Assembly (NCBI GenBank): GCA_023678885.1
Contig: CM043009.1
Coordinates: 15,741,117-15,805,116 of the forward strand
DNA: 64,000 nt
Direction of reading: 5' to 3'
From: Pogostemon cablin
Lineage: Eukaryota; Streptophyta; Magnoliopsida; Lamiales; Lamiaceae
Of this stretch, positions 46,618-59,417 are shown in pieces (the first letter of the stretch is position 1; every line of letters starts with the position of its first letter). The notes under the pieces are model-generated. The model did not search any database. It saw only the letters and a list, made by a program, of their open reading frames with translations, and was not told the origin of the DNA. Position numbers and translations under genes: made by a program.

Positions 46618-48471
46618 TATTCACTTCTTTTCTTCACTCACAAGAATGATTACCCTTAAGTGTAAGGGATCAATTGTAGTACACGCGTGACCAAATTAAA
46701 TTATCGAACCCACAGGATTAAAGCTAAACAGATTACCACATAAATATAATTTGCTCCACTAATAATTAAGACAAAGTAATATTTTCTTATTTTGGAAATT
46801 ATTAAACTAATTATGCAAAAAAAAAATTCAATAAGATAAATAAAATAAAAGCCACAAACAATCACAAGTGTTTCAAGAGAGAAGACAAGATAGCTCTAGG
46901 AAATCCAGTTTAAATTGATCAAATTAAATCACTAGACAATTAGCTAGAATTACTGCATATTTTATGAAAGCAATCACATAATTATGCTAAATTTCTTTTT
47001 TTTAAAGTAAACTTAACACATGAATTTGATTTAAACCCTCAGATGCCAGAAGAATAATTTCTACTCTCTTTTTAGGTATTTCATGCAAAATTTCATGAAA
47101 GGTTAGAGCACTAGAATTCCCTTTTATAGATACTTAAGAAATAAACTTCAATTCCTACCTAACAATCAAAGAAATCAAATCCTCTAGAATGGTAATAAAG
47201 AAATATATTAAGTGTCCAATATTAATTATTTTAATGAATAAAAGGTTTATATGCTTAGATCCCTTTTACCCATAACAGATAGAAAAATATAATCCCTACA
47301 CAAGCAACAATCATACATATGCATAAGACAATGACATATAATGAATGAGGACAGATCATATAAGAAAAAAATATAAGTCTTAGTTCAAAGCATTGATAAT
47401 GGAATAATTATACTGCAAAAATCCTTAACCTAGTCTAGGTCATCAATTCAATCCAATTCAAACCTTCAATATCCTAGAACTATCCAGAAAAGTACTAGCC
47501 CATGATGTTACAAGAAACACCCATGGTTAAAGATGAAAACAAATCAATGAGTCTATAAATCAACAATAAGAAATTAAAGAAGGAAGAAAAACCCTTGTCT
47601 GGAATAGTTCTCCATATTCTCTTTCGATCTTGATGATCCTCTTTTGTTCTCCTTCTCAAGTAGCAAACACTGTAATTGAGTGTGAGGGTGATAAGTGAAA
47701 GTCTATGAGGGGTGATCCCCTTGTGGAGGTGGTATCTCTCATGAATAATAATGTGAAATCTATATAGTTGTGAGAAGAGAATGAGATAAGGAAATAAAAT
47801 ATTTAAAAAGATATGGTGGAATCATGGAGGATTATGTGATAAGAAAATTAATCGTGCTCCAAGAGAATAGAAAAAATGGGCTAATTTTCGGAAATTTTTG
47901 GAAATTCTTGTCGGCAGCAGTGCGACCTTACGATTTCGAGCATAACTTTCTCGTCCAAACTTCGATTGAGTTGATTTTTATGCTCACGCGATCATCTCTT
48001 CCTTGAATTTCTAACCATATAATGAACTCATGAAAATTCTCTCATTTAAGTATGGCATGAGTCATGCAAAAGTGGCACGGGTCGTGCTGGGTCGACACTT
48101 CTTGCGCGACTTCACCGTTTTGATCATAACATTTTCGTTTGAACACCGATTGAGGTGTTTCTTGAGCCAAAATGATATTCACTTATGTGGATTTCCAATA
48201 ATATATCACTTGACTAATTTGGACTTCCACAGAGATACAAAAAAATTATGCAAAGAGGACATGCATTTTTTCAGCATTCTTTCATGATTTCACACTTCAT
48301 TCCAACTTTGCACTTTTCATCCTTTTCCACCTAAAAACATGAAATAACACCTCAAATGCAATAATATCTTAAATATTTGAAAATTAACTATTTATTGCTA
48401 AAATACGAATATAAATCCCATAAAACGGTGCTAAATCGGACCCTAAAACATGCAGATTTTTACACTAAACA
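46618..48471 (-). mobile_element. Solo LTR, Athila-type
   Basis: It aligns along its length with the other Athila-type LTRs here (aagtgtaagggatcaattgtag near 46660, cgatcttgatgatcctct, the cgagcataactttctc region near 47937, gaggtgttt.ttgagccaaaa near 48151). AGCAC is at 46613-46617 and 48472-48476. The left terminus reads TA rather than TG, a likely point change. No internal sequence adjoins. Confidence 0.75.
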
Positions 48472-48673
48472 AGCACCAATGATACAACCTCAATTTTACA
48501 CTCTTTGAGTGAGTGACGACTCCACTAGAGAAAGCAATGTCCCTTGCACAGGAGTATGTAAATTTGTATAATGAATAAGGCTAGGGTCTTGGGAGAAATT
48601 AAAAAAAAAGTTTGTATCCTATGCAACTGGATGCGTGCATCCATATGTATAAATTTTTATTCAATAATGTATA

Positions 48674-48765
48674 CTCCCTCTGTCCCGCTAAAAGAGTTAC
48701 ACTTCCTTTGTAAAATACAAAAAAAATACAAATGAAGTGTAACTCTTTTAGTAGGACGGAGGGAG
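48674..48765. mobile_element. 92-bp hairpin Stowaway-type MITE
   Basis: CTCCCTCTGTCCCGCTAAAA runs into an almost perfect inverted copy ending GGACGGAGGGAG, with a loop of only about 15 A-rich bases. TA flanks both sides. Confidence 0.9.
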
Positions 48766-48918
48766 TATATTTTTCTTAATAACTGTATATTTTTTTAATT
48801 CACTTTTTCATTAAAAAAGATAACAAAGTGTATACATTTTTATACATTAGTGTGTATATTTTTACTGATAAGTGTATAAGTTTTTAAACTGGGTGCACAA
48901 GATAATTTGTTTATAAAA

Positions 48919-49190
48919 AAAGGCAGTCTTGTGTGAGACCGTCTCATGGTGAGACCATTTTACGCATTTGTAATTAATTATCATTTTTTATTAAAAATAT
49001 TATTCCATTACTTTTTTAAATTTTTTTATCACTTTTCATTTATATTATTAATTTTTTATATATAAGATATTTCACTGCGTTATTATCACTTTTCATTAAT
49101 TAATTATCACTGTTCCATTGAAATGTTATCACTCTTTATCCGTCTCACATAAATCATTATATGAGACGGTCTCACACAAGTCTTTGCTTT
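48919..49190. mobile_element. TIR element with CTTGTGTGAGACCGTCTCAT arms
   Basis: The left arm near 48926-48947 and the right arm near 49160-49181 are exact inverses over about 22 bases, with further matches outward. AT-rich body, no coding capacity. The superfamily is not clear to me. Confidence 0.75.
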
Positions 49191-49427
49191 AAAAAAAATA
49201 ATTAATCAGTTTAAATATTAAACAAACAAATATTTTTGTAATTTCTTTTTGGATAAAATTTGTGTGCGCTCATATCCGACAGGCCTCAGAAAGTTGTACC
49301 TTTTAATACGTATAAAAAATTGTACCTTTCATTTCCAAAAAGAAATAAAAAAATTCTTAGTCAAACCAGTAATATCATTCATATATCAATTGATTCTTTC
49401 ATTGACTAAATAATACTCTAAGTATAT

Positions 49428-51106
49428 TGTTGAATGTTTTTTACGCATTTCAATTAAATCCCCAAGTGTGATATCAATTGTAGTGGCAAGCAACCAAACT
49501 TAATTATCAATCCCAAAAAGGACAGCTAATTAATTATTCATTTCTTAAAATTACTAACTAATTAGAATCAAATAACCAATTTCCAAGTTTGTGAATTTAA
49601 TTATCTAAAGTATTGAAATATTAAATAACTGAATTAATTAAAGCAAAAAACAATAATTTCAAAATTAAATCAAGAGATGAGCAACAGTTTTAAGGTATCA
49701 GGTATAGAACAATTAATTTAGATTTCTAGACTTCTAATTGTTTATTCATGCAGCATCAATGAAAATACACCACATAACCCTGTTATCCCACCAGATATGA
49801 TCCGATTTTAAGCTAACAATATATTCTGATTTATTACCTAAGTTGCGAAAATATTATCAATCCTCCTTCCTAGATATTAATCAACACAAACAACAATACC
49901 TCCGGATGAAAAGTTTGACTAACAAGATATTTTCTGAAAGTACGACTAGGCTTATTCACTTCCTACTTGAATGTCTAATTGCATTGTTTAACTAAAAATT
50001 CAAGTATCTGATTTACCAGTCCTTTAGAATTAATGTGTTCACGAACAAACTACCTTAATTCCTAACAAATAGACAAAATAATTCATGAATGCACACAAGC
50101 TAGCATATTAAATCAAGCATCATGGGCAATGATATAAATTTATTATGAAGACGTTACGAATTAGAAAACCAAGTCTTAATTAACCAAATAAATTCAGAAT
50201 ATCAACTGCATAAAATCACAAAATTGGTCTATATCTCCAAATCAATTTAATCTATTCTTCAAAACTTAAAACTGTAAAGGGAATTAGCCCATGAGGTTAT
50301 GAGGAACACTTATGGCTATAAAATTCATACCAACAATCAAGACAAAGGAAAGAGAAAGATTAGAAACACGAAACCCTAGCGCCAGCGTAGATCTGCGTTC
50401 TTTCTCCGTCTCTTCGATCATCCGATCTCTCTCAATCTGCACTTGGAACCCTTCAGGATGGATAGAAGATGGAATCTGATGTGTGAGGTGTGTGTGGCGT
50501 GAATTCACAATGGGATCTGATGGGTTCCCCTTCTTATGTGTTGTGATCACCTTTTTATATATTGGGCTGTTTTTCAAGGCTTTTTCACATCAGAAAATTC
50601 GTAAAATACATTCTAAAAGTCAAAAATATATTAGTTGATCGAACAAGCCGTGACTGGGCCCAAAAATCCACAGATTGATACCCAACTCGGCTCGAGCTCC
50701 TGGCACCCAACTCGGCTGGATTGGAGTGTGAAGCACCTCTAACTCGGCAAGAGTTGGGTTTGGAAGTGGCCGAGTTGTAGCCGAGTGGCCCTGGATGGCT
50801 TGTACATGTCATGGTCGACATCTTAGACCCCAGCTCGGCTGAGTTTGACCTCCGAGCACCCCCCAACTCGGCTCGAGCTTGTGCCGAGTTGCTGCCGGGT
50901 TAGGTCTTTCCGACTCTATTCCATGCTGTTTCTGACTCTAATATGTTTTTCCCTATTTTAGGCCTTCAAAACTCACAAAAACACCTTAATAGCCTAAAAA
51001 TCGTGCAAATTGTTAAACGTACACAATTCCATACAAAAATAATAACTTTTCTAAGAAAAATGGTGTAATATGTACACATAAAATGCATAAAATTCCACTC
51101 TCAACA
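49428..51106 (-). repeat. 3' LTR of the deleted Athila-type element
   Basis: Plus-strand ends TGTTGAATG and CTCTCAACA. Followed on the right by aactcccaaattta, whose inverse is a purine-rich tract (TAAATTTGGGAGTT). 50690-50890 has repeated AACTCGGC/GCCGAGTT words. ORFs at 50284-50577 and 50585-50866 are LTR sequence. Confidence 0.85.
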
Positions 51107-52335
51107 AACTCCCAAATTTACCTATTGCTAGTCCCGAGGCTACGACACAAAAACCATAAGAGTAATTGACAGGAAATTTCACAGCCTATCACAAATCAGA
51201 CTACATAACAATTTAAATATCATACTTCAAACCCCAAGACAAGCATCCATCTAAGAATATACAATTCAAATCAACTACTTCATTTTTCCGGAATGCTTAT
51301 CCACACCCATTCTCATGGGTAGTATTTACGCTCATCGCTTAAGTGTGAGAAATACACTTTAGGGTAAGGTGTTTACTCTCAAAATCAATTCAAACACACG
51401 CGTAACCTTAATCTTGACAATCATCTAAACTCTTGACTAAAGGTATATAACTTCGACAATAGGATCACAAAGGTCTTGCATTAGGATGTAATGTTGGCTC
51501 TTTGGTAAAGGAGAGAAATATATGGATTAAATGACTCAATCACTAATAGAGAATCAAAGAAGACTTACAACTTTTCAACAAACAGCTTAACTTTCTTCTT
51601 TCTTCTTCGATGCTCTTCAATTCTTCTTTTCACTTTGGATTTCCTCCTTTACTTTCAAGCATCACTTTCTTACTTGAATCTCTTTTTTCTCTTTTTTTTC
51701 AAATAAGGATACCAATTTCAGATACTACCCTTTCATGGTGTACCAGTTTCGGGTACTACCCCTTCATGTAAGTTTTAACCACTTTCTTCAACAATTTTTA
51801 TCATATTTTTTCACAAAATTACTCCTCCTTATATTCTCTTCTTCACAAGACACCAACTTAATCCCTTCAACTCTCAACTAGGTAGGAATTTTTAAGGCTA
51901 GCAAAGGGATCAATTGGCTAATCGCGTAGGCTTTCAACAAATAAGGCTTTTAGGCTCAAAAAGGTTGACTACGGATAATTTCGTTAGGTAGGATAATAAT
52001 TTAGCTAGAGACTAATAAAAACAAAGATGGACTAAGGTCATTTCCTATTATCTAATCAAACATGTAGCTTCAAACAAGATATAAAACCAAGTTATAGAAT
52101 ACGTGTGTAAGAACGACACTCACAAGAATAAACTGAATCATGCAATTTGTCTTGATTTCAAAAAGTTCAAATCTCACATGGCAGTAAGAATGAACGAGTA
52201 ATCCTAACTAAGTTACATAGCTTATCTTCCATGCATATAATTAAACTTCAAGCATCTCAATATCAAAGTACAACATCAAACTGCTTCTCAATACACTCAC
52301 ACAGAATGACATAAAAACACAAAACTCTATGAATC
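51107..52335 (-). other. 3' internal remnant of the deleted Athila-type element
   Basis: Noncoding and AT-rich. It aligns with the corresponding region of the array (12564-14384), including the 51300-51540 stretch with numerous matches. No gene. Confidence 0.75.
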
Positions 52336-52349
52336 ACATGTCATGGTCG

Positions 52350-53738
52350 TGTTGGCGCTCGATCGTTTGGTTAACGTGACCCGTTAGGGTTCCATGAATT
52401 TTTAACAAGCAGCGGAAGCAAGTAAACATGAAACGCATTACCTTTCACCAATGTATGTTGATGAAGATTGATTCTCGCAGGCAGCATGCGCGGTCCCACG
52501 AGAATGACCATAACTTCCTCATCTAACATCGGAATTGAGTGATCTTTATGTTCAAATGATCCTCTCTTCGACGGCTTTCCGTTAGTATATTGATCATCAA
52601 ATTCTGAGTACTGTACGAATTTATACAAATTTCGCAAGGTCGCGGACAGCAGCAGCAAACTACCTTCTGATCTTCTGCTGTATGTCCCAAGTCCGATCTC
52701 GACTTCGTGTGGGCGACGATCTACGAGACCTCCTCAATCTGCTCTCAACCCTCATCACACGTAAATAATGAATTAGATTAGGGTTCCAGATAAGCTGAGG
52801 TGACTTATATATATGGGCTACAGCAGGGACCAGGAGGAGAAATTGGGTTGGGCCTCCATTGGGCTTAAGTATCCAAGCTTAGCCCAAAGCTTATACTTAA
52901 GTCCAATAATAATAATATATTCCACTAAAATATTATTACTGCACTACCATACCAATCCCAAAATTACGTTTTGGGCTCCTTCTTATTATGAGCCCGTTAG
53001 TCTCCCCATGTTTAAGATATACAATGTCCATTAATTAATTTAAGTTACTGACAACTCAATTAATTAATATCTCATCCAAGAGTAGTACCACTCAACCTCA
53101 TTATCATGCCGGAATAAATTCCACCTGCAGGGTTTACATGATAATCCTTATGAGCTCCTCAAGGGGACATCATCAACCTATGACGGACACGGATTCCTTC
53201 TACAATCAACAGCACACCATAGAGACAACACTACTTCCCAACTCACCGAGTTTATTGATTTAATTGCATGTAAATCTCACCCATTGATGAATCAAAGAAA
53301 TACATACTGCCCTATGTGTCGAGGTTATTGTATAGGGATTAAGAGCACAAACATCCATAATAACTGAGATCAAGTTCTCCTATAAGTCAGTATAAATCGA
53401 ACGATCTCAAGCGGTCCTGCTCAATACACACAAGTGCACTAATGTGATTCTATAGCCAAGACAAGCTAATACCAAACCACACTACAACCATCCCGATAGA
53501 GAGTCCCCGTCTATCTCGATTGTGAGCATCTGTTTATACTTTATAAGGAAACCGATAATATGATCTTCCGCGTGTTGTCGCACAACATATTATCTACAGT
53601 ATAAAGTAAGTGGACTATTGCATCGAACATATAAATAAATTATAAGATGCAATCATTTGATCATATGATTCTCATTTCAAATTAATTGTTATAACATTGT
53701 TCATACAAAAAACTAGACTTTTAGTATACAATCCAACA
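52350..53738 (-). repeat. Copia 2 3' LTR
   Basis: Plus-strand ends TGTTGGCGCTC and CAATCCAACA. The same length as its partner, with only scattered substitutions. ORFs at 52371-52658 and 52813-53034 lie within it and recur in the other LTR. Confidence 0.95.
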
Positions 53739-53751
53739 ATCTCCCACTTAT
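53739..53751 (-). other. Copia 2 polypurine tract
   Basis: The minus strand reads ATAAGTGGGAGAT directly before the 3' LTR, the same as Copia 1. Confidence 0.9.
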
Positions 53752-56660
53752 ACTAAAAGACTATGCTGTCATGTCTTCCGCCATACATCTGATTTCCACT
53801 CCCACTACACGACCATTAAAAGCTCTCGCCTTAATATCCTTGTAAATGGATTTACTAGGTCATCATCCGATGCAATCTAGGCGACAACAACCTTCCCCTC
53901 ATCATACGATTTCTCGTAACAGGTGGTACTTGCACTCCATGTGTTTAATTGCCTTATGGGCTCGTGATTCCTTCAAGTTTGCAACTGCACCAATATCATC
54001 AATATAAATTGTGATATCCTTGGGCAAACTTAGAAACACTTCGAAGTCCATCTTGAAGTTTCTAGAGTCATACAGATACTTTGGCTGCCTCATAGGCTCC
54101 AATTTATCATCTTTCCATGATGGAGTCCGGAGTCTGAAATATATTTCTATATAACACTCCTCCACATTATGACTCAACTTCCTAAAATTAAACACATAAC
54201 CTTGAGGTGGATTTACTGTCGTCCAATCTGACTAAAAAAACCGAATCTACGTAATCCACAAGAAGCAGTGAATTTGCCCAGTAAGCTTACATATAATTTC
54301 CAGTCCTTCTCAGGCACTTCATATATGTCTTACCACAGTTCATCATTCTTGTTCCGGGTTACGTTGATACCCACTGTTCATGCGTTCAGCAAAATAGATA
54401 TCTATTCTCGCGCATAGCATTCCTAAGATTAAGCTTCCTTATTCGCCGAAGCATAAGGAACCGCTTTCGTCACCTTTATCTTCCTTTTGTGTCTCAAGAT
54501 ATATTTTCTTAGATAAAGTCACTTGCTAAAACAAGTAAGGATCGTATCAATTCATGAAGCTTGAGACAAGCATAATATCCTTTCTTGTGATCCGTATTAC
54601 CGTGATCAAAATGATATTTTTGCTCTTCTTAAGTCCTTCATTTCATACCGCGTTATTATCCATACACATACGCCCGACAATACTCTTTCATTGTCTCCAA
54701 TGAGCAATATATCATCTACGTATAGTACAAGAAATACCACCACGTTTCCATCACTCTTTTCAATACACAAGACCCATCCGATCATTGATTAGATCCATGT
54801 CACTGGATTACCTCATCAAAACGGATGTTTCATGATCTTGAAGCTTGTTTTAGTCCATTAATGGACACTTTTAAGCTCACTATCACAATGCTCTTAGCTC
54901 TTTGCAATGAATCACTCTGGTTGCTTCACATAGATGTTTCCCTCAAGATTTCCAATCAGGAAAACTGTTTTGACATCTATTTGCTATCCCTCATATTTCA
55001 TATGAGTAGCAACAGATAAAAGAGTCCGGATCAACATAAGCATAGCTACTGGTGAACATGTTTTCTCATAATCGAACCCTTTCTTTCTGAGTATACCTTT
55101 TCCCAACAAGCTTTACTTCTAAGGTTTTCACCTTACCGTATGATCCTCTTTTATTTTGTATGACCACTTCCAATGGTTTTCACACCATCCGTGGTTCTAC
55201 AATCATCCAGATCTTATTTAGAATCTATTGATTCTATTTCACCATTTATTGCAATTTGTTAAGATTTTGCATTTCTATCTTGTAGTTCTTCGTCGTATTC
55301 GTGGGTTAACTCCATGTTTACTAGGGACCAAGCCTCACGACTCTCCCAAAACATATATCTATCAGGATTTAGAACAACCCTCCCACTACGAGAAGACACT
55401 ACACGCAATTGTGTATCAGATGTGACACGCGTCGCAGTTTACCTTGTGGTATATCCTCTTGTACACTTGGTACTAATACTTTGTGTTTTTCTCTCACTTG
55501 CTTTAGAACAACTTATACGTGGGTATTTGATTTATTACATAGTCCTTTTTCCAAAAATCTAGTGTTTATGTTAACATTCACTCTTCGATCTTGTGGACTA
55601 AATAAATCATCCTTCATTTTTCTAGGATATCCCACAAATAGAAAAACATTCTTACGAATTACTGTTCCTAGGGCATATCCATAAAATGAATTTAGTAATT
55701 CCAAATAATTTATCATCTATCTAATCACTACCATAAGAGTGCTATTCCTTCTATTCGTCACACCATTAAGGTGGGAAATTCATTTCCGAAGGTACCTTTC
55801 TCTTACTAGATTAGAAGACTCATTATTAATTCCTATTTGTCGCATCCAGGGGATAAACATGATTTAAGAGTGTACAAATTGTTCACCAACGTACCATAAC
55901 AGATTACAACTCTATCATTCATTATAATGACCATGTCATTTAAATGAAATGGAGTATCCATCTATTAATGCATAGAAACCGAAATCAAATTCTTTCTATG
56001 AAAATGTACGTAAAGACAATTTCATAAAATCAAACGTTTATTCATATCGTAAGATAAATAAACAACTCCCACTGCAATAGCCACTACTCTTGTAGTTTTA
56101 CCCATGTCATAACAATCTTATCCTCACTTAGTAATAAACATTTAGTGATTCCAGTATCTACACACTTCGTGTCAGTAAATGTCATCACTAATCATGTTTT
56201 AAACAACTAGTGAATAAGATATAAAACTTGTTCACATTATGATGAAAATGGCTTTCCTTTGCCACATGTTTTGCCAGAAGTTTTCCACCATATACATCCT
56301 ATTGTAATTCAGGTGGAACTTACTCAAAAACATCTAGGCAATTCACAAAGAATTAAATTGATCTAGGTTTCCCTTCAATTTATACTCCATGCTTTCCCAA
56401 TTCATTCATCAAATTAAATCATGATCTTCTGCCTTTTAACTTACTCAAGTATCCGAAGAGTTACATGAGACCATCATATTTCTATGAACCTCTCATCTCT
56501 TCACTAGAGACTTTAATAGGCATCATGAGACGTCCATTGTGAGAACACACATGTATTTTCTTAAGCAGTAAAATTCAAAACCAAGATTCTTTTCTAATCA
56601 TCTAATTTTGGACCAGTAAATATAATTTCTTTTAGTCAACAATAAGCGAGATAAAACCAT
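53752..56660 (-). pseudogene. Copia 2 gag-pol remains
   Basis: On the minus strand, gag begins near 56654 with sequence matching the Copia 1 gag start (cttactggtcc vs tttactggtcc, then actgct.aagaa). It soon carries stops and then lacks most of gag. Around 56000-56110 it rejoins near the protease-downstream part (matching GDATKVAAVAVGDFY). Integrase remains at about 55716-55513 (FLFVGYPRKMKDD), RT pieces between about 55200 and 54250, and RNase H at 54195-53902, with CYIE, IYIDDIGAVANLKESRAHKA and CKYHLLREIV. Numerous frameshifts. No domain can function. Confidence 0.88.
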
Positions 56661-57066
56661 TTGAAATTACAGAGAATCATAAATAAATATACCGATCAAA
56701 TCTTCGAATTTTATCCTTTTATATTGATTCCCTCAAAACTATATAAAAATAAAATTCACCGACATCTCAAGCACCGTGAGTCTGCAAGCCACGTTAGTGT
56801 GGACGTTTACAAACCCAAACATTTACAAGAGAAGGTTTTACCCATTAATTTCATTTGTCAACCTAACTTTATGACAAAATAATTAATAGTCGGGTCCTCT
56901 TTAGCCATGCAAATAATAGCAGTGACTCCGTTGGGGAGGATACTAATTATTTACACCTAAGTGTACACCATTATTTGATCCCAAGTCCACTGCGCGAGCT
57001 TGTGTGCCTTACAGTTGGAGAAGTACACACGCGCTCGGATAGCTTCCTACAATCATCAATTATAAG

Positions 57067-57250
57067 TTTGTACCAGTGAGCCCCACATAAACTCATCCGT
57101 TAGGGAGGAAGGCCTATTGCCAACACGCAAGTTCATGTACCACATTACAAACAATAATTATGTAATGAAGTCTGTACCAGTGATCCGTGAATAAACTCAT
57201 CCGTTAGGGAGGAAGGCCTATTGCCAACACGCAAGTTTACTCACATCACT
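57067..57250 (-). repeat. Duplicated leader block of Copia 2
   Basis: Two copies (about 57067-57145 and 57171-57248) share aaactcatccgttagggagg and aaggcctattgcc. They correspond to the pair at 5883-6067 in Copia 1, inverted. Confidence 0.85.
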
Positions 57251-57479
57251 TACAAACCAATAATGGAGGCCGCGGGAATATTTACCAATCCCCTCTCCCA
57301 CTTAGTAATTTAACACCGAGGGTTTTTACATGCATATGATATTCAGAATAAAATACGCAACGCTAGCATGCTTCTATTACGGCACATAAGGCAGTAAATC
57401 ACAGAGAGTCATGCATACATATATAACAATAATCAATAATTAAATCAATCATTAACAGTTATATATCAGCGAATTCGAT

Positions 57480-57980
57480 TGTTCGCCACCAGGCACGAAT
57501 ATCAGCAAAGACTTCCAGACTATCAAATTTTCAAAATTTCCAGATTGTCCAATTTTCGAAACCATCGATATCGACCGTCGATGTCGTCCAGATTATCAAA
57601 ATCATCGATATCGACTAGATTATCAAATATTCGAAAAACATCAAGATTATCAAAATTCCGAAACTATCGATATCGATCGTCATATCGTCTAGATTATCAA
57701 AATCATTGATATCGATGAGCAACCATATATAACAATAATAGATAATTAAATCAATTATGTCAGTTATATATTAGGAATCAATTCAACATCCATATATAAC
57801 AATAATAGACAATCAATTATAGCAGTTATATATTAGGAATTAATTCGACATTCATATATGACAATAATAGATTATTAAATCAATTATAGCAGTCATATAT
57901 TAGGAATTAATTCGACATCCATATATAACAATAATATACAATCTATTATGGCAGTTATATATTAGGAATTAGTTTTCCTA
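57480..57980 (-). repeat. Short tandem repeats in the Copia 2 leader
   Basis: 57530-57720 repeats words such as agattatcaaaatcatcgat and atatcgatcgtc with several ATCGATATCGA palindromes. 57724-57970 then holds about four units of about 66 bp beginning ccatatataacaataatag and ending ttatatattaggaatt. A fifth unit follows the AT run at 58178-58225. Confidence 0.8.
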
Positions 57981-58091
57981 AAATTGGATGTCTTATCCAA
58001 CACTCTAGCAATACATGCATATAATATACCAAATATAATACGCAATCTAGCATGCTTCTATATAAGACAATAAATCATAGAGATCAGGCAT

Positions 58092-58093
<2 letters not shown>

Positions 58094-58177
<84 letters not shown>
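58094..58177. repeat. (AT)n microsatellite, about 84 bp
   Basis: An uninterrupted alternation of A and T, inserted within the 66-bp repeat array of the Copia 2 leader. Confidence 0.95.
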
Positions 58178-58494
58178 CAATAATAGACAATTAAATCAAT
58201 TATGACAGTTATATATATTAGGAATAAAAACGCCTCTAAATTTTAATGTCTTGTCCGACACTCCTACTGTGGAATCGATGCCTTACGCAACAAGCAGGAT
58301 TGCTTGTGCCCCAAGACGTCCATCGTCATATCCTACCGCCAATCATGTCAGGGAGCGCCCCAAGTGCCTTGACGAGCGCCCCTCGCCCGGACTGTCGCTC
58401 GTCCAAGGGCCTACTTGCATGGAACCAAGTTCAGCCCAACGCGCAACACCAAACTACACCAACTGTCGTTCGTAGTTCGTAACTGAAAGAACCT

Positions 58495-59110
58495 CAGAAT
58501 CCAATCTTCACCGACCAGAATCTACTACTGTAAGTCCTGAACATTTTGTCCAAATTACAGATCGATCCAACGGTTATTTTGTGAGAAACGGCTCTTTTCT
58601 CTCTTCTCTCGACTGCGCAAAACAGAATCGCCCAAATATCTGCTTCGGTTTTCAGCGTACTCCCAGCAAGAAAAGGCTCCAAATTCGATCTCCACTGTTC
58701 AGAATGTACATCCACAAGGTCTGAACGCGTTGACCAAATTACAGCTCGATCCAACGATTAGTTTGTTAGAAACGGTACTTTTCCCTCGACTGCGCAAAAC
58801 AAAATCGCCCAAATATCTGCTTCTGTTTTCAGCGTACTCCCAGCAAGAAAAAAAACTCTAAATTCGATCTCCACCATTAAGAATGTACATCTACAAGGTC
58901 TGAACGTGTTGACCAAATTACAGTACGATCCAACGATTAGTTTGTCAGAAACGGCACTTTTCCCTCGACTGCGCAAAACAGAATCGCCCAAATATCTGCT
59001 TCTGTTTTCAGCATACTCCCAGCAAGAAAAAGCTCCAAATTCGATCTCCACCGTTCAGAATGTACATCCACAAGGTTTGAACCTGCTGACCAAATTACAG
59101 ATCAATCCGA
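58495..59110 (-). repeat. Tandem repeat of about 180 bp, three units plus a partial
   Basis: The word caaattacag recurs at 58551, 58735, 58914 and 59091 (spacings 184, 179 and 177). Units contain tcgactgcgcaaaac, agaatcgcccaaatatctgc, gtactcccagcaagaaaa and tcgatctccacc. It lies in the leader of Copia 2 between PBS and gag. ORFs at 58494-59274 are products of the repeat. Confidence 0.92.
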
Positions 59111-59403
59111 CAGTTGAAACTCTGGTTATTGCCTCTGCAATATCACTACGCTGGATTTTCTCTCAAAAGCGTGATTCTATTTTTCCCCTCTCTTTCTTCC
59201 TTGCATGTGAAATTGACGAACAGTTTTCGTCGAATCCTCTCACACACAACCATGGACGAATAGATATGATATAGGGTATATATTACATAGGGATATTCAT
59301 GGTTTGCGCAATAAAACCAAAACCCTAAACATGTGATCCTAATTTCGAAAAATTAATCACATAAACCCTATCCTAACGTGTCACGCTTCACCACGAAACC
59401 GAA

Positions 59404-59415
59404 GCTCTGATACCA
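59404..59415 (-). other. Copia 2 primer binding site (initiator tRNA-Met)
   Basis: The minus strand reads TGGTATCAGAGC two bases from the LTR end, the same as Copia 1. Confidence 0.95.
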
Positions 59416-59417
59416 AT

